Source: a virus. Taken from it: a stretch of DNA of 60,609 bases. The stretch's first letter is position 1. Every line of letters starts with the position of its first letter. The position numbers and the translations under genes were made by a program. This document shows, piece by piece, positions 47,647 through 56,486 of the stretch. The notes beneath the pieces were generated by a model. That model ran no database searches, was not told where the DNA came from, and saw only the letters and a program-made list of their open reading frames with translations. The DNA lies in IMG/VR virus record IMGVR_UViG_3300027749_000121, positions 1 through 60,609 of that record; one strand, given 5' to 3'.

Positions 47647-49728
47647 TTATCTCCTACCATCAGGACGAATATCTATACGCGGTGCGCCAAGCTGCCAAGC
47701 CGTGTTAATTTGGTTTGACTCAACTTTGAAAATCATTTGGCGCCCGCGCATACGGGTAAAGATTTGCCCTGTGAATTCTTCGGTAATGTCGTATGCACTG
47801 CTGCTAGTTACCGGCTGGCTTGCACTGCTTGTTCTGCCAGAGCCTGAATTTGTCAAACCGTACAAAGTCATTGTGACTTTAGGCGCAGCGTTTGTTGGCG
47901 AGTTAGTAGAGTCACCAAAAGTCAAGTCTGGCAGTACGCGCCAGACAAAACCAAAGTTATGGCCGTCACCAATATCAAACTCAGACGAACTGATATATGC
48001 ACTGATCGCAGCATCCGTACCCGCAGTGTTATCATTTATGCCATCTTCATGGTAAACAATATTACCGGTAGTGGTGGAACTTGTATAAACAGCGGCAATC
48101 GGAAAAGACAAAAGGCCAGAGTCCAACCACGCTGTTCGTGACATCGTGCCGTAGTACCAAACTTTTTCAAGGTAGTTGTAAATAACGTACTTGTCAATAG
48201 CACTGCTACCAGCAGAGCAGTAGAACCACCAGACTTCATTAAAGCCTTCATTGGTACCGGAGAAGACTTGCAGTGACTGCTCTTGGTTCAAGTCTTGGAA
48301 CACGTAGCGGCGCAGGTCACAGTTAAGCGTCTGCACGCGGCCATCATAGGCATAGAACTTGTCCACGCCCATCCAGTACACAACACCCGAAGCAATCACA
48401 GCAGCGTTAGGACTCATGATGGAGATGTTGTCACCAAGGAGTTGCGGTGCCCACACATAAGGAGGGCCAAGATACTGAAGCGAGTACACGCTGGAATCCG
48501 TAATCACCACAATCTCTTGGCGAGTCTGAACCGTGGTTATGATCTGTGAGCCGTGAGAAAGCCGCACATACCCTGCTTGGTTTGTAGGATCGGGTGTCCA
48601 GTTATAAACGTCATTTTGTGCTGACCAACGAATCAACATTGGGTCAAGTACAGCGGAGTTATAGTCATTGCAGCCAAACACAATTACAAAACGTGAAGTG
48701 TCTGACACCGTGAGATTATTCTGTACTGTCGGCACGTCAACAATTAAAGACACAGAGCCCGAACCTGTAGATGTTGTGTTTACCACCGCACCTGCAGCAT
48801 TTAGTAAATTAAAAGTTAAACCGTTAACTTGATACACATAATATGTGGTTGCCGCAGACACGCCTGTAGGTAGTGAGCCGCCAGAAAATTGAAGGGCTGC
48901 GCCTTCTGTATACAGTACAGTTGAAGTTACAAGCGTTGGGGATGCGTTGGTAAACGTGACTGTACCGCCAAGAGAATTAAGCAAAACACCACGTGTGCTT
49001 ACGCTGTTTGATGCAGACCAGTAGTAAAGCCCGTATCCACGGGGGCCATAGACCAAATCTTGGCCATAATTCATTTGGTTCCACAAACGCAACTGACTTG
49101 TTGACGTACCACCATTACCCCATGTAGTACCTGTCTGCCCCCAAGTACCTGCGCCCCAACCAAGCAACGGAACAGGCGTTGCAGGGCCAACACCAATTTG
49201 ATATGCAGCCGAAACAGCCGCGCCGCCATAAGAGCCAGCAGTCAGTGCGGAAGCCACAGTAATCGTAAACGTTGTAGAACCTATTGTCTGAATTTGATAC
49301 TCGGCATTGAACGTGGAAGCATAAGTGCCAGTAGCCCCAGAAAACGTAACAAAACTACCCACAACAAGACCCGTAACAGAGGCAGTCACTGTGACTGTTG
49401 TTGTACCATTAGCAGTAAATGGGTTTGCGCCAAGCGTAACTGTGGATGCAATCGGGGTGATGTTGTAATACGCGCCGCCTTGGTTGAGGTAAAACTTAAG
49501 GTTTGTACCAACACCAATTAAATTTTGGCCAGCCAACGTTACCCAATTCCACAATGAACGGCAAACGCCTTGATAAGTACCACCTGAAATGGGTTGCCAG
49601 CCGCCAATAACTTCTGGAGTGCCTTGACGGAAACGAACTTTGTCGCACTCATACCATCCACCTTCGTTGGTATAGCGAGTATTCTCCCGGTTGACGCCCG
49701 GCTTAAACAGAACTTTTTGTAATGGCAT
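47647..49728 (-). CDS. Tail hub or stabilisation-like protein
   Basis: The 693-residue protein begins with the motif FKPGVNRENTRYTNEGGWYE around residues 8-27, followed by DKVRFRQGTPEVIGGW, known to me from podovirus tail hub and stabilisation proteins. The body is beta-rich and contains two Thr/Val/Gly inserts (about 95-170 and 255-330) that look like added surface modules. A conserved Trp-rich part (WYYGTMSRTAWLDSG) lies in the C-terminal half. It precedes the ejection protein set in the usual podovirus order. Confidence 0.7.
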   Translation of the reverse strand: MPLQKVLFKPGVNRENTRYTNEGGWYECDKVRFRQGTPEVIGGWQPISGGTYQGVCRSLWNWVTLAGQNLIGVGTNLKFYLNQGGAYYNITPIASTVTLGANPFTANGTTTVTVTASVTGLVVGSFVTFSGATGTYASTFNAEYQIQTIGSTTFTITVASALTAGSYGGAAVSAAYQIGVGPATPVPLLGWGAGTWGQTGTTWGNGGTSTSQLRLWNQMNYGQDLVYGPRGYGLYYWSASNSVSTRGVLLNSLGGTVTFTNASPTLVTSTVLYTEGAALQFSGGSLPTGVSAATTYYVYQVNGLTFNLLNAAGAVVNTTSTGSGSVSLIVDVPTVQNNLTVSDTSRFVIVFGCNDYNSAVLDPMLIRWSAQNDVYNWTPDPTNQAGYVRLSHGSQIITTVQTRQEIVVITDSSVYSLQYLGPPYVWAPQLLGDNISIMSPNAAVIASGVVYWMGVDKFYAYDGRVQTLNCDLRRYVFQDLNQEQSLQVFSGTNEGFNEVWWFYCSAGSSAIDKYVIYNYLEKVWYYGTMSRTAWLDSGLLSFPIAAVYTSSTTTGNIVYHEDGINDNTAGTDAAISAYISSSEFDIGDGHNFGFVWRVLPDLTFGDSTNSPTNAAPKVTMTLYGLTNSGSGRTSSASQPVTSSSAYDITEEFTGQIFTRMRGRQMIFKVESNQINTAWQLGAPRIDIRPDGRR

Positions 49729-49731
49729 CGG

Positions 49732-50175
49732 TCAATCCAGTAAGGCGCACTCAGCAGTGCGGCGTTTTAACAAGCCCGGCAGTACTTTGCCGCCACCTTT
49801 AGTCCAGAGCATCAGTTGTTCCTTGGCCCCGTCCCAATCATTGGCATTGATTTTCCTCTTTAACGTGCTTGTTTGCAAGCGTCCAGTGCCTAAGTTATAG
49901 CAAAAATCCACGATGGCATTGCACTTACGTACGTCTGTAATCAGGCCGGGACAGTTACGTAAAACACCGGGTAAGTACGTATGCTCAAGTTCAATCATTA
50001 AAAGCGCCCTAGCCGTGGGTTCATCCATCGGTGTATCTTCTAGCGTTACCTTGCGTTTGTCTGCGTAGTAGGTAGAGCCATAGCCAATCGTAGCTACGCC
50101 AGCCGGACAAAGGTAGGGCTTGGCCCGATACCCTTCATACCGGCGGCACAGTTCTGCGGCTAGTTCTAGGTTCAT
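49732..50175 (-). CDS. GH24 lysozyme (endolysin)
   Basis: The 147-residue protein degrades peptidoglycan to release phage. The catalytic Glu is E14 in RRYEGYRAKPYLCPAGVATI, and T29 matches the Thr of the E-D-T triad. The middle Asp position holds C23 instead; T4 lysozyme is reported to tolerate Cys there, so activity is still likely. No signal peptide is present, so export depends on a holin. It overlaps the tiny gene upstream by four bases, near the holin-like genes. Confidence 0.9.
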   Translation of the reverse strand: MNLELAAELCRRYEGYRAKPYLCPAGVATIGYGSTYYADKRKVTLEDTPMDEPTARALLMIELEHTYLPGVLRNCPGLITDVRKCNAIVDFCYNLGTGRLQTSTLKRKINANDWDGAKEQLMLWTKGGGKVLPGLLKRRTAECALLD

Positions 50176-50288
50176 TCTTGTTCAAAATGCTCTTGTTCGG
50201 CTTCTCTTGCCTCGTCTTCAAGAATCTCTTCAAACCCACAGGTGCATGGGCCGTCTTCGTGAACTAAACAATTGTTTGCGTGTGCCAT
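50172..50288 (-). CDS. 38-residue Cys/Glu-rich protein
   Basis: The ORF lies exactly between the holin-like gene stop and the lysozyme start and overlaps the latter by four bases (ATGA). It starts MAHANNCLVHEDGPCTCGFE and ends in an acidic helix. Three Cys and two His near the N-terminus could bind a metal. The role is unknown; a lysis regulator is possible by position. Confidence 0.5.
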   Translation of the reverse strand: MAHANNCLVHEDGPCTCGFEEILEDEAREAEQEHFEQE

Positions 50289-50783
50289 TTAAATACCCCT
50301 TTGCTTTAAAGTACGATCAAGAAACCAATAGTTAATTGTCCCAGACAACAGGGCTGAGAAGTCAGGTGTCATCATGGTCTTGAACACCTCTACGGCTGGA
50401 GCACCGCCAAGCCATGCGTTCCATGCAAACCATACGTGGATAAACGACCAGACAAATAGCACCCAGTATGTAACCACTGGACGGACAGATGCTGACAAAC
50501 TAGCCACCCAACCGCCTGCGGCCTTGACCATTTCGGCTTGCTGAGTGATGGCGTTGTTGAAGGCATCCATGACTCCTACGTCCATAGCGGCTTCTCTTTG
50601 AGCGCCGATCTCAGCCAACTTCTGCTGGCCACGCAGCGTTTCCAGTTCGCACTGACGGGCAAACATGTTGAGTTCATGCTCACGCTCGTTCTTCTTGTCA
50701 AAGAACTTCAGCACCTCGGGGGCCATACGAAAGATGCCGCCAAAGATGGAACCTAGCAAGCCCCCAGATAAAATATCAAGCAT
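50289..50783 (-). CDS. Holin-like protein (GTA 3TM holin type)
   Basis: The 164-residue protein begins with a Gly-rich hydrophobic segment LLGSIFGGIFRMAPEVLKFF, has a charged helical middle and a C-terminal membrane region around residues 102-125 (VVTYWVLFVWSFIHVWFAW). It resembles the gene-transfer-agent 3TM holin family. It would open the inner membrane for the lysozyme coded next. The short hydrophobic stretches make the exact topology uncertain. Confidence 0.72.
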   Translation of the reverse strand: MLDILSGGLLGSIFGGIFRMAPEVLKFFDKKNEREHELNMFARQCELETLRGQQKLAEIGAQREAAMDVGVMDAFNNAITQQAEMVKAAGGWVASLSASVRPVVTYWVLFVWSFIHVWFAWNAWLGGAPAVEVFKTMMTPDFSALLSGTINYWFLDRTLKQRGI

Positions 50784-50785
50784 GG

Positions 50786-51046
50786 TTATTCCCCACAGTG
50801 TTTACATTTGTGATGGCTGTCCCCATGCGAGAGCTTGACCCCCGCTAAGAGGCCAATAAAGCCACCGATGATGGTTTGGAAAGCTGGGTGGAGCATACTG
50901 AAGATTTCTGCATTGTCCACTTCCTTGGCCCATAGACCGAGCAGGAAGGCAGCAACCATACCAAGCACCGACAGGCAAAGCGTAGACGCTACCATCAAGG
51001 TTACAGAATAGGTTAATTTACCCACGACATCTTGGTTATGTTCCAT
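50786..51046 (-). CDS. Two-helix membrane protein with C-terminal Cys pair
   Basis: The 86-residue protein has two hydrophobic segments, about 15-38 (LMVASTLCLSVLGMVAAFLL) and 55-72, and ends with HHKCKHCGE. This fits a small holin or antiholin in the lysis cluster. The C-x2-C tail may bind a metal. The gene lies two bases upstream of the GTA-type holin. Confidence 0.65.
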   Translation of the reverse strand: MEHNQDVVGKLTYSVTLMVASTLCLSVLGMVAAFLLGLWAKEVDNAEIFSMLHPAFQTIIGGFIGLLAGVKLSHGDSHHKCKHCGE

Positions 51047-51054
51047 TTCAACCT

Positions 51055-51294
51055 CTATACGTACACGTCCAGTTTGCGGTTTGTAAAAATCTCAAGGCTA
51101 AGTTGATTGCGTTCGGCTTTCTTTACGTACAACTCAAACTCAAGATCATCAATTTTATCCTTCACCTTCTTCATCTTTAAAGCTTGCGCGTATTCTTCTT
51201 GCATACGTTCAGCCCTACGTTCAAGTGCGTCCGTTTTAGTCGGCTCGCCTCCCGGTTGTACCATGGGATACCACTTGTGAATTGGCGGAATCAT
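51055..51294 (-). CDS. Small coiled-coil protein in the lysis cluster
   Basis: The 79-residue protein has a Pro-rich start (MIPPIHKWYPMVQPGG) and then a charged helix (ERRAERMQEEYAQALKMKKV) to its end. No transmembrane segment or lipobox is seen, so it is not a classical spanin. It overlaps the upstream secreted protein by four bases. Confidence 0.55.
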   Translation of the reverse strand: MIPPIHKWYPMVQPGGEPTKTDALERRAERMQEEYAQALKMKKVKDKIDDLEFELYVKKAERNQLSLEIFTNRKLDVYV

Positions 51295-51578
51295 TTCTTT
51301 TCACGCTCAAGTGCATCCTTATATCCATGTACTACCTTGTTTCTAAGCCATGTGGAGTCGGCTGTACCCGCCCACTCGGACAGGTTGTTCCAAATAACCA
51401 AGTAATCCGTTGATTTGCAATAGGCTGCGTTCTGATCTAGCCACGCCATCATCTCTTTGTGGCGCTCTGTAGGATCGTGCGTTGTGTAGCCAATTCCGTA
51501 AAATTCCCGGACATGACAGCCATTCTTGGCTACGGCTCCAACCAGCCCCAACAGCAGTAACAGAAGGAGCCAACGCAT
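51291..51578 (-). CDS. Secreted small protein with signal peptide
   Basis: The 95-residue protein starts with a typical signal peptide, RWLLLLLLLGLVGAVAKNG, and has two Cys in the mature part, which could form a disulphide in the periplasm. The rest is polar with a Trp-rich turn (WNNLSEWAGTADSTW). It lies in the lysis cluster and may act at the outer envelope. No spanin-like partner was recognised. Confidence 0.6.
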   Translation of the reverse strand: MRWLLLLLLLGLVGAVAKNGCHVREFYGIGYTTHDPTERHKEMMAWLDQNAAYCKSTDYLVIWNNLSEWAGTADSTWLRNKVVHGYKDALEREKK

Positions 51579-51581
51579 ATA

Positions 51582-51842
51582 TCATGCTAACTCTGGTATT
51601 TTCTTCTTGACCTTGGCGGTTATGAATGCTGTCGATGTGTCTCGATCAATTGTCATGTAGCCTTGGCAAGTGATGTTGTAGTCTACCCCGTTAGCGTCTT
51701 TCTCACTTTTGATTGGGGTCGTGATGTCAAGGTTCTTAAACAGAAACTCTTTACCGTTTTCAAATACGCGCCACACATGATCCGCTGTCCCACGACCTTC
51801 TTGCCCACGAGTTTTGTTAAACCTAATTTGGTACGTGTTCAT
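51582..51842 (-). CDS. Small unknown protein
   Basis: The 86-residue protein has alternating beta pattern with HVWRVFENGKEFLFKNLDIT and GYMTIDRDTSTAFITAKVKK. Its start overlaps the oxygenase stop by four bases. No family was recognised. Confidence 0.55.
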   Translation of the reverse strand: MNTYQIRFNKTRGQEGRGTADHVWRVFENGKEFLFKNLDITTPIKSEKDANGVDYNITCQGYMTIDRDTSTAFITAKVKKKIPELA

Positions 51843-52549
51843 ATAACTTCAGCAGGCGCTGGGCAAGTCTGCGGTTGTTGAACCACTGTCAAGTTAAAGT
51901 GAACAAATTTAATTGGTAAGTCAGCGGCGTGGCGTGTAAAAGAATGTGCCAACCATGAATTAGCAAAGATCATCATGCCCGACTTTGGCGTAAAGTTAAT
52001 CATTTTGCTTGCGGGTGTTGCCATATTTGTATTTTGTTCTGGCAAATCAATTTGTAATTTTCCTGCGCGTGGATCATGGAATACAGCCCGTGAGCAATTT
52101 TCAGGGGTTTCAAGAAAATAAAAACCAACAATTTGCGACCCATTAGCATGGATGTGAACATCCATTGCCGAGTGCTTGTGGTGTTCTTGCGTCCACATCT
52201 CAATAAAAGACACCGCCTTATCCTGCATGGCGTAGCCCTGCTCATTGAGAATGTTCCAAGCAGTAGCGCCTATAAACTCAGAAAAACCTGCTATACGAGG
52301 GTCAGCATAATAGTTACCGCTCATGCACACAGGGTACATTTCATCCAACTTACGTTCTTTACGCTGCACTGCGAGGCTTTCTTCAGACACCTCTTTAACT
52401 GCATTTAAAAAATCAGGACGCTCAACAAAGTAGATTGGGCAAGGAAAGAGATGCGCAACTTCAATCTGTGTGTTCTGAATAACTTCTGCTACAGATTCAG
52501 CCGCTTTACAGACTTTTACTTTAGTTTTTTTGGTGGCTGTTTTAGACAT
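51839..52549 (-). CDS. 2-oxoglutarate/Fe(II) oxygenase-like protein
   Basis: The 236-residue protein resembles 2OG-FeII_Oxy_5-type oxygenases: SFIEMWTQEHHKHSAMDVH, a H132-x-H134 pair in the strand core, GFYFLETPENCSRAVFHDPR, and a distal His (H202) in FANSWLAHSF. These give a plausible metal site. Such enzymes hydroxylate proteins, nucleotides or small molecules; in phages they sometimes modify virion proteins or DNA. It is coded next to fibre genes, so fibre modification is one guess. Confidence 0.75.
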   Translation of the reverse strand: MSKTATKKTKVKVCKAAESVAEVIQNTQIEVAHLFPCPIYFVERPDFLNAVKEVSEESLAVQRKERKLDEMYPVCMSGNYYADPRIAGFSEFIGATAWNILNEQGYAMQDKAVSFIEMWTQEHHKHSAMDVHIHANGSQIVGFYFLETPENCSRAVFHDPRAGKLQIDLPEQNTNMATPASKMINFTPKSGMMIFANSWLAHSFTRHAADLPIKFVHFNLTVVQQPQTCPAPAEVI

Positions 52550-52559
52550 TATGTATTCC

Positions 52560-53048
52560 TTAAGGCTGTATTACTTCCACCCAAGTAGCAGAAGCAATGT
52601 CAAGTCTATACGCTTTACCATCATCTGGACGTTGCGGACGCTCAACCCATGACGAAGTAGTTCCTTGCCAAAAATAATCTCCCGTTTCTGGGCGAGGTAC
52701 TGGTGGTTGGTATTTACACGTAGCTTCGTCAAACACCCAAGCAACATAGTTTTCTAGGTTGCCTCTTAAAGACCACACATCTTTAACAGATTGCTGTGTT
52801 ACCGTTTTTTCTTCAACCGTCATTTCACGCACAGTCCAAACATCCTTTACAACTCCGTCAACCCATTGGTATGAAACTTCATCAACTTGGTATGTGCCGG
52901 CAACCCTCGGATTTTCTACCCGTTCAAATGGCGCAAACTCTGGTGGTAGATTATCAGGGTCGATATGAGGAAACGCCTGTATAAAATTATCTTCAAAGAT
53001 TGGATGCTCAAATGGCTGACCATCGCGTATTTGTATAAAAAGTCTCAT
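52560..53048 (-). CDS. Tail fibre-associated or assembly-type protein
   Basis: The 162-residue protein begins with MRLFIQIRDGQPFEHPIFED, a pattern common downstream of phage adhesins, and has a Trp-rich C-terminal half (YQWVDGVVKDVWTV and SSWVERPQRP). It directly follows the Gly-rich adhesin gene (one-base overlap), where a chaperone or adhesin-modifying protein is usual. The precise role is inferred. Confidence 0.6.
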   Translation of the reverse strand: MRLFIQIRDGQPFEHPIFEDNFIQAFPHIDPDNLPPEFAPFERVENPRVAGTYQVDEVSYQWVDGVVKDVWTVREMTVEEKTVTQQSVKDVWSLRGNLENYVAWVFDEATCKYQPPVPRPETGDYFWQGTTSSWVERPQRPDDGKAYRLDIASATWVEVIQP

Positions 53049-54472
53049 TACAAATTACCTGTGTTTGTTGATGGGTAAGAACGTGTACAACCGGGGTAAA
53101 TAATTCGCACAAAGCCTACAGCACCATCACCGCCGGAAATGCCAAGGCCACCACCACCACCACCAGCACCACCGTAGAGCCCACCTGCTCCGCCGGTACG
53201 ATTTGTAGGAGCAGAACCATCAGCGCCACCTGATCCAAGTTTACCGCTGGCCGGTGGTGAACCCGCCGCCCCTCCAAGACCCGGAGAACCTACTCCCAAA
53301 AACCCAACGCCTCCGCCACCTGCGCCACCATAAGTGTTTGAGGGGGCACTGCTACCACCACCTCCCCCTGCCGCACCACCTCCCCCTGCCGCACCTGCTT
53401 GTCGAGCATCGCCCCCCTTCCCTCCATTACCCGCAGCTCCCATTGCCGCGCCACCACCACCACCAGCTTGAAAATTGCAACCGCAACCGCCGCCGCCGCT
53501 ACCACCACTACCGCCAGCGCATGCGGTTCGTCCACCCCCACTTCCGTTAGTCGGGCCATTTGCGTTTCCGCCAGAACACGCCCTTAAAACGGCCTCGGAT
53601 ACAAAAAAGCTACTGTTGCAACTAGTACCGCCGTTTGCAGCGCCAACTCTAAGGGAAATACTAGCTCCGGGGGTAACTGTGTAATTGTTTGTCCAACCCG
53701 ACCCGCCTGCGCCACCACCGCCTCCGGCTTTGCTGTTGCCATCACAACAAACACCAGTTCCACCTTTCCCTCCAGCCCCAACAGCCAACACAGAAACTCG
53801 TGTAACCCCAGCAGGAACAACAAACGTGTATGACCCCGCAGAAGTGTAAGTTGTTTGACCTGTAACAATTGTAGGAGTTACGCTGTTACTTGCCGCACTT
53901 GCCGCACTTTGCCCAACAGAGTTGGTAGCTTTAACAGTGAACGTATACGCTGTTCCTGTGGTCAAACCAGAAACAGTAATGGTTCCTGACCCTGCTGTAG
54001 CCAAAGTTCCCGTCAAACCGCCGGGTGATGAAGTGGCTGTGTAAAGCGTAATAGCGGAACCACCGTCACTTGCAGGCGCTGTGTATGTAACTGTTGCTGT
54101 TGTTGGCCCAGTGGCTGTTGCCGTTCCAATCGTTGGTGCTCCGGGAACTGAAGCCGCCACAGAAGCTGTTGAGTTGGAATTAGCCGTAACGCCCGCAGGT
54201 GCAAGGGTGTTGGTAGCTTTTACAACGCAACGGATTGTGTTAGCCACATCAGCGGCAACCAGCACGTATGTACTAGAAGTTGCGCCACTAATATCAGTTG
54301 TAACCCGTTGCCATTGATATGTGAATGTAGGTGCTGGTGCGCCTGTCCACGTACCGTTGGTTGTTGAAAGCGTTTGTCCAACGGTAGCCGTGCCTGAAAC
54401 TACCGGAGCCACGGTGTTGACTGGAGCAGCGCCGTAGCTACCACCAGCAAAGGCCAGCATCATTCCACTCAT
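53048..54472 (-). CDS. Gly-rich tail fibre adhesin with Ig-like and FN3-like domains
   Basis: I use ATG 54472, which overlaps the previous stop; the frame extends upstream but without support. The 474-residue protein has an Ig-like domain (about 12-105, with NGTWTGAPAPTFTYQWQR), an FN3-like domain (about 107-200, GAPTIGTATATGPTTATVTY), a short beta strap, and from about 260 a very Gly-rich domain with poly-Gly runs. Such poly-Gly regions can pack as polyglycine helices in receptor-binding fibre tips. The protein is the likely host-recognition tip. The Gly-rich end has several Cys. Confidence 0.7.
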   Translation of the reverse strand: MSGMMLAFAGGSYGAAPVNTVAPVVSGTATVGQTLSTTNGTWTGAPAPTFTYQWQRVTTDISGATSSTYVLVAADVANTIRCVVKATNTLAPAGVTANSNSTASVAASVPGAPTIGTATATGPTTATVTYTAPASDGGSAITLYTATSSPGGLTGTLATAGSGTITVSGLTTGTAYTFTVKATNSVGQSAASAASNSVTPTIVTGQTTYTSAGSYTFVVPAGVTRVSVLAVGAGGKGGTGVCCDGNSKAGGGGGAGGSGWTNNYTVTPGASISLRVGAANGGTSCNSSFFVSEAVLRACSGGNANGPTNGSGGGRTACAGGSGGSGGGGCGCNFQAGGGGGAAMGAAGNGGKGGDARQAGAAGGGGAAGGGGGSSAPSNTYGGAGGGGVGFLGVGSPGLGGAAGSPPASGKLGSGGADGSAPTNRTGGAGGLYGGAGGGGGGLGISGGDGAVGFVRIIYPGCTRSYPSTNTGNL

Positions 54473-55587
54473 GACACGTTTCCTGTAATAAAGACAACAG
54501 AAGCGGTCACATAAAGAATAGTGCAAACACCCCTTGATGCTAATGAAAAAGAAGTTACTACTGTGTTCGTACCACCAAGATAAGCCGTAACTGCTGATGA
54601 AGTACAAGTAATAGCCGCAGCCGTATTGTTAGCAACAGAAATTGCATCGCCTACAGCAAAAATACTTGCTGGAACTACGACCAGACCCGACGTACCAAGA
54701 ACAACAAACTTACCCACATCACCCACAACAAGCGTATAAGAAGCTACTTTAGCTGATCCACTTTGCGGAATGTTGAGATAGCCAACTTTGTTTGTGCCGT
54801 CAACGGTGCAAGAAGAAAGTGTGCCACTGGACGGCGTACCGAGGACAGGCGTTGTCAGCGTTGGTGAAGTCAGTGTCTTGTTGGTCAGGGTGTCCGTTGT
54901 TGCTCTACCAACTAATGTGTCTGTGCTTGTTGGTAGCGTTAATGTGCCGGTGTTGCTAATGCTTGAGATTATCGGCGTTGTCAGCGTCTTATTGGTAAAG
55001 GTTTCTGTACCTGCCAAAGTTGCCAAAGTTCCCGTTGTAGGAAGTGTTACGCCCGTAGTACCAGAAACAGTCAGCGTAGTTGCAAAAGCCCCTGAGATAG
55101 CTAGCGTACTTGCCGCATTGTTTGCAATACCTGTGCCGCCACCAGCAGGGCTAAGAATACCCGTTGAGCCAATACTAGAAACTTTGACGTAATCTGTACC
55201 GTTGTAATACACAAATGCTTTTTCACCCACTGCGATTGACACACCTGTCTGACCGGAAGCTTTGAATGTTACTGCGCTGGTAGCGCCTGCGTGATCCACC
55301 ATGTACAGCTTGCTATAACTTGGGCCTGTGATGACCTTGGTAACAGTTTGTGTGCCGGTAATGCGAATCACCATGTACTGGGCTGTGGTGGAAACTATGG
55401 CGTTGCCTGATGCGCTACCTGTAGTGTTAGCTAAAGTAATAGCGCCATCACCTGCAAAAGATAATGTGCCTGCAATGGCAATGTCCACGTAGTCAGAGAT
55501 ACCGTAGTTAACCGTATCGCCCCATGTACCAGAGAGCGTTCCCTGTGTGGGGGTAACTAAGCCCAAAAGCGTTGTCGTTGCTGCCAT
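54469..55587 (-). CDS. Tail fibre protein with repeat-like shaft
   Basis: The 372-residue protein begins TLLGLVTPTQGTLSGTWGDT, the usual base-binding motif of phage fibres. A GGGTGIAN turn near residue 150 is followed by repeats such as TNKTLTTPIISS and TNKTLTSPTLTT, typical of fibre shafts. The stop overlaps the adhesin start (ATGA), so the two are a likely base and tip pair. Confidence 0.7.
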   Translation of the reverse strand: MAATTTLLGLVTPTQGTLSGTWGDTVNYGISDYVDIAIAGTLSFAGDGAITLANTTGSASGNAIVSTTAQYMVIRITGTQTVTKVITGPSYSKLYMVDHAGATSAVTFKASGQTGVSIAVGEKAFVYYNGTDYVKVSSIGSTGILSPAGGGTGIANNAASTLAISGAFATTLTVSGTTGVTLPTTGTLATLAGTETFTNKTLTTPIISSISNTGTLTLPTSTDTLVGRATTDTLTNKTLTSPTLTTPVLGTPSSGTLSSCTVDGTNKVGYLNIPQSGSAKVASYTLVVGDVGKFVVLGTSGLVVVPASIFAVGDAISVANNTAAAITCTSSAVTAYLGGTNTVVTSFSLASRGVCTILYVTASVVFITGNVS

Positions 55588-55597
55588 TTAAATGCTC

Positions 55598-56476
55598 CTA
55601 ATTCGTTGAAACAGCAGCCCAGCTTGCCGTTTGCGTGTTACCGATATTTTGCCAGTTTGCGGTCTGCGTGTCATCTATTACGCTCCAAGCAAATGCTTGT
55701 GAGATTGATCCAACCGATCCTGTTGACGATACACCTGTAAGTCCTACTGCAATTCCAAAAGTTCCTACCGATCCAGTAGCTGAAACACCTGTCAAAGCTG
55801 CTATGGTTGAACCGCTTGTAGAACCGGGGGAACCTGTAGCAAATACCCCTGTTAAGGCTATACCAACTCCTACTGATCCCACTGACCCAGTTGCCGATAC
55901 GCTTGTAACCCCGTGCCCATGAACCACCGTCCCAACTGAACCCGTAGCGCTTATTCCTGTAAGTGCTCTACCAACCCCAACTGAACCCACACTGCCTGTT
56001 ACGCTTATCCCCGTCAGATTAGCGCTTATAGAAGTAAAAGCTGTAAGGGTTCCAACACTGCCTGTGGCACTTACCCCTGTAACTTCTCTACCAACGTTAA
56101 CCGACCCCACACTGCCTGTTACGCTTATTCCTGCAAGTGCCCTACCAACCCCAACTGAACCCGCACTGCCTGTGGCACTCACTCCTGTAAGCGATATACC
56201 AACCCCAACTGAACCCGCGCTACCTGTAGCTTCTATCCCTGTGATTGCTCTACCAACTCCAAGCGACCCAACACTACCGGTTGCACTTACTCCTGTGAGT
56301 GCTACACCAATATTAAGTTGTCCAACACTGCCTGTTGCACTAACTCCAGAGAGCGCTGCGGTTAAACTTCCGGTAATTGTTCCAACTGCGCCCGTGGCTG
56401 AAACACCTGTGAGCGCCGCTTGTTGACCGCCCCAAGTATTATCACCCCAAGCGCCTGCGCCCCATGCTGTGGACAT
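55598..56476 (-). CDS. Virion protein with 13 tandem 18-residue repeats
   Basis: The 292-residue protein starts MSTAWGAGAWGDNTWGG and then has 13 tandem units from residues 22 to 263. Most are exactly 18 residues of the type LTGVSATGSVGSVGVGRA; three are longer (20, 22 and 20). The C-terminus has two copies of a DTQTANW-like block. The regular period suggests a beta-solenoid or stacked shaft protein. It is coded between structural and fibre genes. Confidence 0.65.
   Translation of the reverse strand: MSTAWGAGAWGDNTWGGQQAALTGVSATGAVGTITGSLTAALSGVSATGSVGQLNIGVALTGVSATGSVGSLGVGRAITGIEATGSAGSVGVGISLTGVSATGSAGSVGVGRALAGISVTGSVGSVNVGREVTGVSATGSVGTLTAFTSISANLTGISVTGSVGSVGVGRALTGISATGSVGTVVHGHGVTSVSATGSVGSVGVGIALTGVFATGSPGSTSGSTIAALTGVSATGSVGTFGIAVGLTGVSSTGSVGSISQAFAWSVIDDTQTANWQNIGNTQTASWAAVSTN
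55688..56413 (-). repeat. Tandem 54-base repeats inside a virion gene
   Basis: Thirteen repeats, mostly 54 bases each (two of 60 and one of 66), code the 18-residue units. Copies differ at many third positions, so they are not fresh duplications, but several neighbouring copies are close enough for slippage or recombination to change the length. Confidence 0.7.
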
Positions 56477-56486
56477 GACTTACCAA

